The position numbers and the translations under genes were made by a program. From NCBI RefSeq assembly GCF_008728965.1, contig NZ_VSMC01000007.1, positions 62,001-126,000 of the forward strand: DNA of 64,000 nt. Direction: 5' to 3'. Below the pieces are notes generated by a model. The model was given only the letters and a program-made list of their open reading frames with translations. It was not told the DNA's origin and made no database searches. Below are positions 37,363-49,603 of this stretch, piece by piece; within the stretch, counting starts at the first letter, position 1, and every line of letters begins with the position of its first letter. Origin of the DNA: Heminiphilus faecis. GTDB taxonomy: Bacteria; Bacteroidota; Bacteroidia; Bacteroidales; Muribaculaceae.

Positions 37363-40300
37363 ATGGACTTGGAGCAGTTATGCGCCAAGATGCTGACCGC
37401 ATCGCGGAAGAAAGCGGTCTTGGGCGCCCTTGAAGACAATGCCGTAAGGCATATGACTATGTATGGGCTTGCCGGTTCGTCGGCTCCCATGCTCATGGCG
37501 TCGTTGCCGCCTTTGTCGGCTCCCGTGCTTGTCGTGGGTGACTCGCTTGACGATGCCGGGTATCTGTATCATGACCTGTCGAGAGCGCTTGGCGAAAGTG
37601 CAGTGCTTATGTTTCCGTCGGGTTATAAACGCTCCATCAAGTACGGACAGCCTGAGCCTCCGTCGCAGATAATGCGCACAGAGGTTCTGAACCGCTGGGG
37701 CATTGATGCGGCACTTCGTTATGTCGTGACATATCCCGAGGCTTTGGCTGAAAAAGTAGCGTCGCGCGATACTATCGACGAGCATACTTTGCGGCTGTCG
37801 ACCGGTTCGTCAGCCGACATAACCGAAATAAAAAAATGGTTGCGTGAAAACGGATTTGAGGAGGTGGACTATGTCTACGATCCCGGGCACTTTGCAGTGC
37901 GCGGCTCTATTCTCGACATATTCGGTTACAGTTACGAAGAACCCTTCCGCATAGATTTTTTCGGCGACGATATTGAGTCGATACGAAGTTTCAATATTGA
38001 GACTCAGTTGTCGGAGCGTAAGTTCGATGACATATCGGTCACTTCCAATGTCGCGTCAAGTTCCGAAGGCTCGTTGCTTGACTACATATCGCATGATACT
38101 CTGATATGGATGCGTGATCCGGCTTACACCGTGGAGCGGATTAAGGCTATTGCTGCCGAGTCATTCAGCAGCAGTGCGTTAATTGCCGATGAAGGCGATG
38201 CTTCGGCTATGTCACAGGTAGTCGACCCCGAACGTTTTGCCGATGAACTTGCCTGCTTTAAGCTCGTATCGTTCACGTCGGCGCTCGATGTGCCGTCAGG
38301 TACGAAGGCGGCTATAGGCTTCGGGTGTACGCCTCAGGGCATATACCATAAAAATTTCGATCTGATTAGTGATTCGTTCAGCAAATTGTTGGCCGACGGA
38401 TACACCATATATATATTAAGCGACTCGGAGAAGCAGATAGAACGTCTGCGGGCCATATTTGCCGACCGTGGCGACGATATTGTCTTCACTTCTGTCATAA
38501 CGACAGTCCATGAAGGTTTTGTGGACCATGCCGTGAAGATATGCGTGTTTACCGACCATCAGATTTTTGACCGCTTTCACAAATATAATCTCAAGAGTGA
38601 CCGCGCCCGTTCAGGTAAGCTGGCATTATCGCTAAAAGAGCTCGGACAGATAGAACCGGGTGACTACATAGTGCATGTCGATCATGGTGTGGGGCGTTTC
38701 GGCGGCCTTATACGCACCGAGGTCAACGGCCGCATGCAGGAGATGATAAAGCTGGTGTATCTGAACAACGACCTGCTGCTTGTGAGCATACATTCGCTCC
38801 ACAAGCTGTCGAAGTATCGCGGGAAAGAGGGTGCCGAACCCCGTATAAACCGCCTCGGTTCGGGCGCGTGGAACAAGATGAAGGACCGTACCAAGTCCAA
38901 GCTTAAGGATATAGCGCGTGACCTCATCAAGCTCTATGCCGCGCGAAAGGATGAAAAAGGGTATGCTTATTCGCCCGACAGCTATCTGCAGCAGGAGCTT
39001 GAGGCTTCGTTTCTTTATGAGGATACTCCCGATCAGCTTACGGCTACTCAGGCTGTGAAGGCTGACATGGAGTCGGCACGCCCGATGGACCGTCTTGTAT
39101 GCGGTGATGTGGGTTTCGGTAAGACTGAAGTGGCTATACGTGCGGCCTTTAAGGCAGCTACCGACAATAAGCAGACTGCGGTGCTTGTTCCCACGACCGT
39201 GCTTGCCTACCAGCACTACAATACGTTCAAGGACCGACTGAAGGACTTCCCCGTGAGGGTGGAGTACCTGTCGCGTGCGCGCTCGGCCAAGGATGTGAAG
39301 CTCATACTTGCCGACCTCGCCGAAGGCAAAATAGACATACTTATAGGTACTCACAAGATAATAGGCAAGGATGTGAAGTTTAAGGATCTTGGTCTTCTTA
39401 TTGTCGATGAGGAACAGAAGTTCGGTGTCGCGGTCAAAGAGAAACTGAAGCAGTTCAAGGTAAATGTCGACACTTTGACAATGTCGGCTACGCCGATACC
39501 GCGTACCCTGCAATTTTCACTTATGGGTGCCCGCGACCTTTCGGCCATAACCACACCGCCGGTCAACCGATATCCTATACTTACGTCGCTGAACGCTCTG
39601 AATGATGACATAATCACCGAGGCCGTGAATTTCGAGATGTCGCGCAACGGTCAGGTGTTTATCGTGAATCCGCGCATAGAGGGACTTTATGACCTTGAGG
39701 CTATGGTGAAGCGTCTTGTCCCTGACGCACGTACTATCGTGGCCCATGGTCAGATGCCGCCTGAAAAGCTGGAAAAAGCCATAATGGATTTCTCCAATCA
39801 CGATTATGACGTGCTTCTCGCCACCACTATAATCGAGTCGGGCATAGACATGCCAAATGTCAATACCATTGTCATAAATGACGCTCACAAATTCGGACTA
39901 AGTGAATTGCATCAGCTTCGAGGGCGAGTCGGCCGTAGCTCGCGTAAGGCGTTCTGTTATCTTCTTGTTCCGCCTCATGTTCCGCTTACGCCTGTAGCCC
40001 GCCGTCGTCTGCAGGCTATAGAAAGTTTCTGCGAACTCGGCAGCGGCATTCATATAGCCATGCAGGACCTTGATATACGCGGTGCAGGCAATCTGCTCGG
40101 CGCAGAGCAGTCGGGCTTCATTGCCGACCTTGGCTACGAGACCTATCAGCGAATACTCAAAGAGGCTGTAATGGAGTTGAAAAACGAGGAGTTTGCCGAC
40201 ACGCTTACCGCTTCTGACGGCACATCCGGCGAAGAGGAGTTTGTGGCCGACTGTGCGGTGGAGAGCGACATGGAACTTCTGCTTCCACCTGATTATGTGC

Positions 40301-40707
40301 CACAGGAGGGCGAGCGCATAAGCCTGTATAAAGAGCTCGACGGCATAGAACGGGAGCTTGACCTGCAGCGCTTCAGAATGCATCTTGAGGACCGATTCGG
40401 CAAGATACCCAAAGTCACCGCCGAACTGCTCCGAGTACCGCGTCTGCGCTATCTTGCACGGCGTCTCGGTATAGAGAAGATCGTGCTCAAGCAAGAGCAG
40501 ATGTATATGTACTTTGTCGATGATAATAATAAGGCATATTATCAGTCGCCTATGTTCGGCCGTATATTGAACTATCTTCAGGCGCATCCACGACGCTGTC
40601 GTATAAGGGAGAAAAACGGACGCCGCAGTCTTGCCATAGCTGATGTGCCTACCGTGGAGGAGGCAGTGGCTCTGCTTCAGGAGATACTGTCGCTTAACTC
40701 TATATGA
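37363..40707 (+). CDS. mfd: Transcription-repair coupling factor
   Basis: Releases RNA polymerase stalled at DNA lesions and recruits UvrA. It has the full order: UvrB-like N-terminal part, the RNA-polymerase-interacting domain (GDYIVHVDHGVGRFGG), and the superfamily 2 translocase with Walker A (GDVGFGKT, about residues 580-587) and DEEQ box (IVDEEQKFGV). Helicase motif VI (HQLRGRVGRSSRKAF) and the C-terminal TRCF domain follow. The length of 1114 residues is normal. It lies between the S41 protease (4-base gap) and the FemAB-like gene (4-base ATGA overlap). Confidence 0.97.
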   Translation: MDLEQLCAKMLTASRKKAVLGALEDNAVRHMTMYGLAGSSAPMLMASLPPLSAPVLVVGDSLDDAGYLYHDLSRALGESAVLMFPSGYKRSIKYGQPEPPSQIMRTEVLNRWGIDAALRYVVTYPEALAEKVASRDTIDEHTLRLSTGSSADITEIKKWLRENGFEEVDYVYDPGHFAVRGSILDIFGYSYEEPFRIDFFGDDIESIRSFNIETQLSERKFDDISVTSNVASSSEGSLLDYISHDTLIWMRDPAYTVERIKAIAAESFSSSALIADEGDASAMSQVVDPERFADELACFKLVSFTSALDVPSGTKAAIGFGCTPQGIYHKNFDLISDSFSKLLADGYTIYILSDSEKQIERLRAIFADRGDDIVFTSVITTVHEGFVDHAVKICVFTDHQIFDRFHKYNLKSDRARSGKLALSLKELGQIEPGDYIVHVDHGVGRFGGLIRTEVNGRMQEMIKLVYLNNDLLLVSIHSLHKLSKYRGKEGAEPRINRLGSGAWNKMKDRTKSKLKDIARDLIKLYAARKDEKGYAYSPDSYLQQELEASFLYEDTPDQLTATQAVKADMESARPMDRLVCGDVGFGKTEVAIRAAFKAATDNKQTAVLVPTTVLAYQHYNTFKDRLKDFPVRVEYLSRARSAKDVKLILADLAEGKIDILIGTHKIIGKDVKFKDLGLLIVDEEQKFGVAVKEKLKQFKVNVDTLTMSATPIPRTLQFSLMGARDLSAITTPPVNRYPILTSLNALNDDIITEAVNFEMSRNGQVFIVNPRIEGLYDLEAMVKRLVPDARTIVAHGQMPPEKLEKAIMDFSNHDYDVLLATTIIESGIDMPNVNTIVINDAHKFGLSELHQLRGRVGRSSRKAFCYLLVPPHVPLTPVARRRLQAIESFCELGSGIHIAMQDLDIRGAGNLLGAEQSGFIADLGYETYQRILKEAVMELKNEEFADTLTASDGTSGEEEFVADCAVESDMELLLPPDYVPQEGERISLYKELDGIERELDLQRFRMHLEDRFGKIPKVTAELLRVPRLRYLARRLGIEKIVLKQEQMYMYFVDDNNKAYYQSPMFGRILNYLQAHPRRCRIREKNGRRSLAIADVPTVEEAVALLQEILSLNSI

Positions 40708-41642
40708 CGACGATGGAGCTTGTCGATGTCGCGCCTGAAGAGTATGGACGACTTTTCCCGTCGCCGCTGCACGTATACAATACTGTCGCTTTTTCGGAAC
40801 TTAACAGCGGAAAGTGCGAGGCTGTGAAATATATGGTATTTCGCGAAGGTAAGATACGGGGCGGCATAGTCCTCGGATTACGTGACGGTATGTGGCAGTC
40901 GCCCTTTTCGGCTCCTTTCGGGGGCTTCACTCTGTTGCGTGGTCAGCGCATGGAATATATAGAGCATATGGCCCGGTGTATGAGCGATTTTGCCGATGCC
41001 GCCGCTTGTCCCGTACGTATTGTATTTCCACCGGTGCCGTACGATGATAGTCTTATTACAAAGAGTGTGAGTGCCTTTTCCCGTATGCCGCAATGTGTTA
41101 TGTCATATGATGTCAGCTATCATTACGATCTCCGGTCGCCTGTCACGGTGAGCCGTAAGGCGCGCGGAGCTTTGAGGGAGGCTTTACGGTACGATTTTGC
41201 TTTTGAGTGTCTTGACGGAAACGAAGCTGATATCGTGCGTGTATATGATATAGTCAGGCAGAACCATGAAGCAAAAGGCTATCCTGTAAAAATGTCATGC
41301 CGTGAGGTCATAGATACCGTCAGGATAATACCTGCCGACTTTTTTGTACTGAATGTATTGGGGCGTGATGTCGCCGCTGCAGTAGCATTTCATGTATCGC
41401 CGGGCATAGTGCAGCTGATATACTGGGGCGACATTCCGGGAACGTCATCAATGCGAGTCATGAACCGCATGGCATTTGAGTTGTCATCATACTATCGCGA
41501 CAAGGGTCTTGATATAATGGATTTGGGACCGTCGACCGAAGCCGCGATCCCAAATTACGGTTTATGTGCGTTCAAGGAGAGCTGGGGCTGCCGCCCTTCA
41601 TTGAAGCCGCAGGTCATTATCAGGCCATCATCTCATATATAA
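40704..41642 (+). CDS. FemAB/GNAT-like acyltransferase, putative
   Basis: A 312-residue cytoplasmic protein without signal peptide. The overall pattern, a first half with FSAPFGGFTLLRGQRMEYIE and a second with NVLGRDVAAAVAFHVSPGIVQLIYWGD and a helix-rich YRDKGLDIMDLGPSTE, resembles FemAB/BioF2-like proteins with tandem GNAT folds. Some relatives transfer amino acids or acyl groups in cell-wall or polysaccharide synthesis; the substrate here is unknown. The ATG overlaps the mfd stop (ATGA). Its 3' end overlaps the convergent alcohol dehydrogenase gene by 23 bases. Confidence 0.7.
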   Translation: MTTMELVDVAPEEYGRLFPSPLHVYNTVAFSELNSGKCEAVKYMVFREGKIRGGIVLGLRDGMWQSPFSAPFGGFTLLRGQRMEYIEHMARCMSDFADAAACPVRIVFPPVPYDDSLITKSVSAFSRMPQCVMSYDVSYHYDLRSPVTVSRKARGALREALRYDFAFECLDGNEADIVRVYDIVRQNHEAKGYPVKMSCREVIDTVRIIPADFFVLNVLGRDVAAAVAFHVSPGIVQLIYWGDIPGTSSMRVMNRMAFELSSYYRDKGLDIMDLGPSTEAAIPNYGLCAFKESWGCRPSLKPQVIIRPSSHI

Positions 41643-42795
41643 GGCGGGTGTCGTCAGGTGTAAGTCTGACATAATTGCCTATGGGGTTGCCTTTGTGCTC
41701 ATGCAGTTTGTTGACAAGCCGGTCTAAGTCGGGGTTCTCTATGCCGAGTTGCGACAGCGTTACCGGCATACCGATGCTGATGTAAAACTCCTTTAGTCTG
41801 CTTATGCCTTCACGTATGATGTCTTCCTGAGACATACCTTCGTCGTTGACTTTCATCACGCGGATGGCAAACTGCAATATTTTGTCGGGATTTTTGGTCG
41901 CCACGTAAGTCATCCATGCCGGATTGACTACGGCAAGGCCTGCTCCGTGGGCCACGTCATATATGGCGCTGAGTTCATGTTCCATGAAGTGTGAGGCCCA
42001 GTCCTCCACACGTCCTGTGCCGCACAGCCCGTTATGGGCAAGGGTGCCGCACCACATGATATTGGCTCGTGCCTGATAGTCGTTCGGTTTTGCTATTACT
42101 TTCGGAGCCTCTTCCATTATAGCCGTCAGAAGTCCTTCGGCCACACGGTCGGTGACTTGACAGTCGGGAGTGTTTGTAAAATATCGCTCAAATATATGGG
42201 CCATCATGTCGACTATTCCGCAGGCAGTCTGGTATGGCGGAAGAGTGAATGTGAGCTCCGGGTTCATTATGGCAAATTTGGGCCGCAGGGCACTCTCTGT
42301 ACGCAGACTTAGTTTTATCAGACCGTCGCGTTTGGTGATGACAGAGTTGCCGGAACCTTCGCTTCCGGCAGCAGGTATGGTAAGCACAACACCCACCGGC
42401 AGAGCTTTATCCACAATCTTCTTACCGCAATAAAAGTCCCAGAAATCGCCTTCATAAGGTGCTCCGCAGGCTATGCCCTTTGCGGTATCTATCACCGAAC
42501 CGCCACCCACCGCAAGTAGAAAATCTATGCCGTGGCTGCGTACCAAGTCTATGCCTTTATAGACTTGGTCATCAGTCGGGTTCGGTTTGATGCCGCCTAT
42601 CTCCATGTGGTTTATGCCGGCTTCGTCAATCGACAGCCTTACACGGTCAAGAAGCCCGCTTTTTATGACTGAACCGCCTCCATATACGATAAGCACATTC
42701 TTGGCGCCGAAGTCTTTAAGCTGCTGCCCGGCAGACTTTTCCGTTTCGCGTCCGAATATATATTTTGTAGGCGCCCGGAGTATAAAATTGTCCAT
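41620..42795 (-). CDS. Iron-containing alcohol dehydrogenase (YqhD/butanol dehydrogenase type)
   Basis: NAD(P)H-dependent group III alcohol or aldehyde reductase of 391 residues. The start MDNFILRAPTKYIFGRE is that of the BDH/YqhD branch, so the ATG at 42795 is preferred over the one 18 bases upstream. The nucleotide motif GGGSVIDTAKGIACG is followed by the metal-binding region CGIVDMMAHIFERYF with further His ligands in WASHFMEHELSAIYDVAHG. It probably reduces short-chain or toxic aldehydes. It is 21 bases downstream of yidC and may be co-transcribed with pyrG and yidC. Confidence 0.9.
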   Translation of the reverse strand: MDNFILRAPTKYIFGRETEKSAGQQLKDFGAKNVLIVYGGGSVIKSGLLDRVRLSIDEAGINHMEIGGIKPNPTDDQVYKGIDLVRSHGIDFLLAVGGGSVIDTAKGIACGAPYEGDFWDFYCGKKIVDKALPVGVVLTIPAAGSEGSGNSVITKRDGLIKLSLRTESALRPKFAIMNPELTFTLPPYQTACGIVDMMAHIFERYFTNTPDCQVTDRVAEGLLTAIMEEAPKVIAKPNDYQARANIMWCGTLAHNGLCGTGRVEDWASHFMEHELSAIYDVAHGAGLAVVNPAWMTYVATKNPDKILQFAIRVMKVNDEGMSQEDIIREGISRLKEFYISIGMPVTLSQLGIENPDLDRLVNKLHEHKGNPIGNYVRLTPDDTRLIYEMMA

Positions 42796-42816
42796 AGCTT
42801 TCGATAGCTTCAAATG

Positions 42817-44921
42817 TTACCGTCGGTTTCCGCCTTTCTTGGCTTTCTGCTGTTCGCGCAACATGGCCTGCTGTTGGCGCTGCGCTTCTTCAAGGCGGGC
42901 CATGAAGCCTGACTTTTTGCGCGGCTTCTTTGCTGCCTCTCTCATCTTGGCGCGCATTTTCTCTTCATTTACAACATGACGGAAAATGTAGGTCTGCACG
43001 ATAGTGATGAGCAATGATAGGAAGTAGTAGTATGACAGACCGGCCGCATAGTTGTTGAAGAACACAAGGAACATGACAGGCATGAGATACATCATCCACT
43101 TCATGCCGGGCATGGCTGTGCTCGACGGCTGGCTGGCCATAGTTATCTTGGTGTATATTATATTGGTCGCGGTCATCAGCAGACAGAACAACGACAGGTG
43201 ATTGCCGAAATACTCTGTCACGAGCGGTATATTGCCTGTCCATGACAATATGGCGTCAGGAGCCGAAAGGTCCTTGGCCCATAAGAATGACTCTCCTCGT
43301 AATTCTATACATGACGGGAAGAACGTGAACATGGCAATCAGCACCGGCATCTGAAGCAACATCGGCAGACAGCCTGCCATAGGATTGGCTCCCGCTTTTG
43401 AATAGAGAGCCATCGTCTTTTGCTGGCGCGTCATTGCGTTTTCCTGTCCGGGATACTTATCGTTGATTTCCTTTATCTCCGGAGCCAACAGACGCATCTT
43501 GGCCTGTGACATGTAGCTCTTGTAGGTAAAGGGGAAGATAATGAGTTTTATGAATATGGTAAGTAAGAGTATTATGATACCATAGTTGGTGAACCAATGG
43601 CCGAGTATGTCAAATACTGGAATTATAATCCACGTATTGATCCATCGGAAAAGTGCCCAGCCGAGAGGTATAAGACGGGTCAGGTTAAGGTTCTCGTCGG
43701 GCTGCAGGTTGCTTTGCAGATCGGATAGCAGCGGATAGAGGTTCGGGGCTATGAGTATGTCAAATGCGGCCGGCACGGGGTTGCCCGCGTTGTAATCGAG
43801 AGTGGTGACGGCATCAAGCTCTTTCAGATACTCGGAGTGCTCCTTTGTCAGCACACGCGAGGTAAGGTTGGCGCTGTTAAAGTGGCTTTTGGGTATGAAC
43901 GCCATCGAGAAGAACTGGTTTTTGTAGCCTATCCACTTGATGCGTTCGTTGATTTCCTCATCGTCGTTGGAGGTTTCTTTAAGATTCTCTACATCGCCGC
44001 CTGCGTACTTGTAGTAGATTGCCGAATTGCGCTCCTCAAATATGCGCCCTTTTTCCTGCCGTATCATCTTTTGGCTCCACAGGAAGTCCATTGTTGCCAC
44101 ATTGGACGGAATTATCGACTGCATGCCCTGCTGTACTATCTCCATCTTTACTACATAGCTTTCAGGAGCCAAGGTATAGCGCATGCCGAATGACGCGCCG
44201 TTGCCGAGGTTAAGCGACATGAGCACTGTGCTGTCGTTTTCTTGAACTGGAGTGAAGTAGAAGTCACGGGTGTCAAACTCACGGTCGGCCGAGTTGAGCA
44301 CGAATGAGTATATGTCATCGTCACCGTTGATCACTACAACCTTGCCGCCACGGTAAGAGTCGTATTTTTTCAGTTCGGCTCGCGATATTATACCTCCTTT
44401 GCTTGAAAGATCCAGCGATATCACATCGTTTTCGAGTTTTAGCGTCTTGTTTTCGCCGTGCAGATATCTGGCAAAACCGTGATACTGCGACAGGTTGCGC
44501 AGCGTTGACTTAACCGAAGCTATGGCTTGGTTCATAGCCTTGACCGAGGGGAGTGCGGTTGAGCTTAGTTCAGGATGTACGAGATTGTTTATGTTGATGT
44601 CGGTAGAGTCTACCGTTACATACCCGTTGACAGTATTGCCGTCGGTTGACAGACGCATCTGCGGAGTGTTGAGCGCATAGCGGCCTGTGGAGTCGGCTTC
44701 GCCGTATTGTCTTATGGCTCCCGCAAGCATGGTTATTTCGGCGGGAGTAAGAGTGTCGGCCTTGGATGCCAGTAAATCATCGGTCATGGCCTGTGCCTGA
44801 TCTGTTGTCACCTCCTCGACCGGCATTTTGCTGTCGGGGCGTGGATCCGGTTGGTTCAGCCACATGAAGCCGAGTATGATAGCTCCCATCAGGAGCAGTC
44901 CTAACATTGTGTTTTTATCCA

Positions 44922-44922
<1 letters not shown>
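42817..44922 (-). CDS. yidC: Membrane protein insertase YidC
   Basis: Inserts and folds inner-membrane proteins with or without SecYEG. The layout is one N-terminal helix (about residues 5-20), a large periplasmic beta-domain, then the conserved five-helix insertase core (FTYKSYMSQAKMRLLAPEI, GANPMAGCLPMLLQMPVLI). It ends in a strongly basic cytoplasmic tail (KKARKKSGF type; many Lys and Arg). The length of 701 residues is long but usual for Bacteroidota. Its ATG overlaps the pyrG stop by one base (TAATG), indicating translational coupling. Confidence 0.97.
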
Positions 44923-46890
<1,968 letters not shown>

Positions 46891-47015
46891 GATATGGCAA
46901 AGATAGTATTTTTTTGAAACAATAGGTGCGTTATAGGCATTATTCTTATAAAAAGATGCTGTCTTTGAATTTCGAGGGAATATCGATGTTTGGGGGTGCG
47001 TTGTTAATATTGAAT

Positions 47016-47924
47016 ATGAATACTGTTACTTTGTTGAAATTCAGACCGGTCACGGTCGATGCCGTTTCCGAGATACTGCCGTTGCTCCATTATTCGGAGA
47101 GTCGGACTTGTGACTATACTCTTGCCGGCATACTTATGTGGACCGACTATTTTAAATATGAGTACGCGATATTGCGCGATACTTTGTTTATACGTGGAGT
47201 CGCGGAAAACGATAAGTCGCAAACCGCTTTTTCGATGCCTATAGGGCGACTGCCATTGCGTAAGTCGCTGGCAATGATATGTGATTATTGTACTGCCAAG
47301 GGAACGCGGCCTCTGTTCTCGGCCGTGCCGGAGGACCGTCTGCCTGACTTTTACTGTCTTGGCGCATGTCATATAGAGGAACTTACCGACTGGGCCGATT
47401 ATCTTTATGATGCCGGACAACTTGCCACTCTTTCCGGGAACAAATACAGCAAGAAGCGCAATCATGTCAATCGTTTTGTAAGCGAACATCCTTGTTTTAG
47501 TTTCGAGCCTGTCAGCCTACGTAATATAGAGGCTGTCAAGGAGTTTTACGCATCGGATGCATTTGCCGGAGAGGACCGTTCGGGTACTGCCGGAGAAGAG
47601 CGTCGTCAAGTATTTGGTGTGCTTGACGAGTATGGGCGGTTGCCGTTTGAGGGTGCTGTCCTTTCCACTCCCGAGGACGGAATTGTGGCTTTTACAATAG
47701 GAGAGGTGATAGGCGACACTCTTTTTGTGCATATCGAGAAGATGAATCATGCGGTAAAAGGGGCCGGAGAGACTATAAACAAGCTGTTTGCGGCTGCCAT
47801 GACCGACCGTTACGGTATAACCTATATAAATCGCGAGGAGGATGTGGGCGATGAAGGGTTGCGCAAGGCCAAGCAGTCTTATCATCCTGTGATGTTGCTG
47901 AAAAAATACAATCTGTCGTTTTAG
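47016..47924 (+). CDS. DUF2156 (phosphatidylglycerol lysyltransferase C-terminal-like) protein
   Basis: A GNAT-fold protein of 302 residues similar to the DUF2156/LPG_synthase_C family. Typical features are the start LLKFRPVTVDAVSEILPLL, the motif KYSKKRNHVNRF in the middle, and DTLFVHIEKMNHAVKGAGE followed by YINREEDVGDEGLRKAKQSY near the end. No membrane part is present, so it is not a complete lysyl-phosphatidylglycerol synthase; the substrate is unknown. The frame is open from 46926, and ATGs at 46986 and 47016 are possible; 47016 best matches family length. Confidence 0.85.
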   Translation: MNTVTLLKFRPVTVDAVSEILPLLHYSESRTCDYTLAGILMWTDYFKYEYAILRDTLFIRGVAENDKSQTAFSMPIGRLPLRKSLAMICDYCTAKGTRPLFSAVPEDRLPDFYCLGACHIEELTDWADYLYDAGQLATLSGNKYSKKRNHVNRFVSEHPCFSFEPVSLRNIEAVKEFYASDAFAGEDRSGTAGEERRQVFGVLDEYGRLPFEGAVLSTPEDGIVAFTIGEVIGDTLFVHIEKMNHAVKGAGETINKLFAAAMTDRYGITYINREEDVGDEGLRKAKQSYHPVMLLKKYNLSF

Positions 47925-47995
47925 TTTGGAATAGGGGAGGTGCTTATTGAAAAAGTTTTTGTAACTTTACATAGAAACATAAACAAGCTTCCGCT

Positions 47996-49603
47996 ATGAA
48001 ACTTCATTTACCGCCACGTCATGACGGCAGCCGCGGATCAATAGACACCGAGGGGCGCCGCCTCATAATTATCGGAGCCAACGGCTCGGGTAAGACACGT
48101 TTTGCCGAACGACTTATTGGTGAACTTGCCGGTCGGTCGTTTCGCATATCGGCTTTGAATGCACTTTATCGTTGCGAGCATGACCCGTCGGCCGGTTCTA
48201 TTGATGAACTTTATAAGTCGGCTGCCGCGCAGTCGTCGTTTATGCGCGATGATATAAAGACGCAATTTGAACGGTTGTTTATGCTGCTTATATATGACGA
48301 GATGCTTAATCTGTTCGCTCATAAAATAGCTGACGCTTCCGGCGAAGGTGTTCCTATTAAGGAGAGTCGTCTTGACAAAGTGGTCAGCGAGTGGCAGGAG
48401 GTGTTTCCCGATAGCAAGATCTTGCGCGAGGGAAGTCGTATACTTTTCAGTCGTCAGGTGGGTGACAGTTATTCGTCTATGAAACTGTCTGATGGAGAAA
48501 AGGCGGTGCTTTATTATTTCGGAGCGGTACTTTACGCTCCAGAAAAGGCGGTGGTGTTTGTTGATAATCCGGGCATGTTTTTGCATCCGAGTATAACCGG
48601 TATGATATGGGACCGCGTTCAGATGCTTCGTCCTGACTGTACGTTTATATATACAACTCATGACGTCGAGTTTCTATCATCGAGAAGTGACAATCTTGTG
48701 GTATGGGTTCGTGATTACGATGCTTCGGACGCAACATGGGATTATGTAGTGCTTCCGGCCGGTTCAGCCATCAGCGAAGACCTTTACATGACTTTGGTAG
48801 GGGTGAGAAAACCGGTTCTTTTCATAGAGGGCGATGCCCGCCACTCGATTGATGCCAAACTTTATCCGCTTGTATTTAAGGATTATACCGTTAGATCGCT
48901 CGGGAGTTGCAACAAGGTTATAGAAGCCACCCGCACGTTCAACGACTTAAGTACGTTTCATCATCTTGACAGTCATGGCATAGTCGATCGCGACCGTCGT
49001 GATGCGAAAGAGGTTAAATATTTGCGTGATAAGAAAATATTTGTGCCTGATGTAGCTGAAATTGAGAATATTCTGATGCTTGAAGAGGTTATACGCACGG
49101 TGGCTCATCGTCAAGGCCGCAATGAAACTCGCGTGTTCCAGCATGTCAAGAAGGCTATTCTCGGCCAGTTCAAGCAAGATATAAAGCAGCAGGCTCTTCT
49201 GCATACCCGTCATCGTGTAAAACGTATTATCGAGTACCGGGTTGATGGCCGCTTCCCTAACATAGCGCGTCTTGAGGAACATATCGCCAATCTGGTGCAT
49301 GAGATTATGCCCCGGGCCATGTATGAGAATTTTTGCCGGGAGTTTCATTCCTATGTGGCTGAAGACGATTATGGTTCGGTTCTGCGGGTGTATAATCAGA
49401 AGTCGATGGTGCCGGCGTCAAATGTGGCCGGATTATGCGGCCTCGCCAACAAAGATGCCTATATAAAAACGATAATAGACATACTTAAGCGCAATGGTGA
49501 TGACGCAGCCCGCATAAGGCGCGCAATAATACATTGTTTCGGTATAGATGAGGAGGAAGCCACCGCTCCGCGTCCTGAACAAAAAGTGATAAAAAATGAT
49601 TAA
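47996..49603 (+). CDS. Fused ABC-type ATPase and DUF4435 (TOPRIM) protein
   Basis: A 535-residue protein. An ABC/AAA15-type ATPase (residues about 20-260) has Walker A GANGSGKT (27-34), signature LSDGE (164-168), Walker B VVFVDNP (186-192) and H-loop His222. The usual catalytic Glu after the Walker B Asp is Asn191. A DUF4435 domain follows, with TOPRIM-like acids Glu279 (LFIEGD) and Asp331/Asp333 (IVDRDRR). The same pair, ATPase AriA and DUF4435 AriB, makes up the PARIS defence system, and fused forms are known. A housekeeping role is equally possible, since it sits between core genes and overlaps menA by 8 bases. Confidence 0.85.
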   Translation: MKLHLPPRHDGSRGSIDTEGRRLIIIGANGSGKTRFAERLIGELAGRSFRISALNALYRCEHDPSAGSIDELYKSAAAQSSFMRDDIKTQFERLFMLLIYDEMLNLFAHKIADASGEGVPIKESRLDKVVSEWQEVFPDSKILREGSRILFSRQVGDSYSSMKLSDGEKAVLYYFGAVLYAPEKAVVFVDNPGMFLHPSITGMIWDRVQMLRPDCTFIYTTHDVEFLSSRSDNLVVWVRDYDASDATWDYVVLPAGSAISEDLYMTLVGVRKPVLFIEGDARHSIDAKLYPLVFKDYTVRSLGSCNKVIEATRTFNDLSTFHHLDSHGIVDRDRRDAKEVKYLRDKKIFVPDVAEIENILMLEEVIRTVAHRQGRNETRVFQHVKKAILGQFKQDIKQQALLHTRHRVKRIIEYRVDGRFPNIARLEEHIANLVHEIMPRAMYENFCREFHSYVAEDDYGSVLRVYNQKSMVPASNVAGLCGLANKDAYIKTIIDILKRNGDDAARIRRAIIHCFGIDEEEATAPRPEQKVIKND

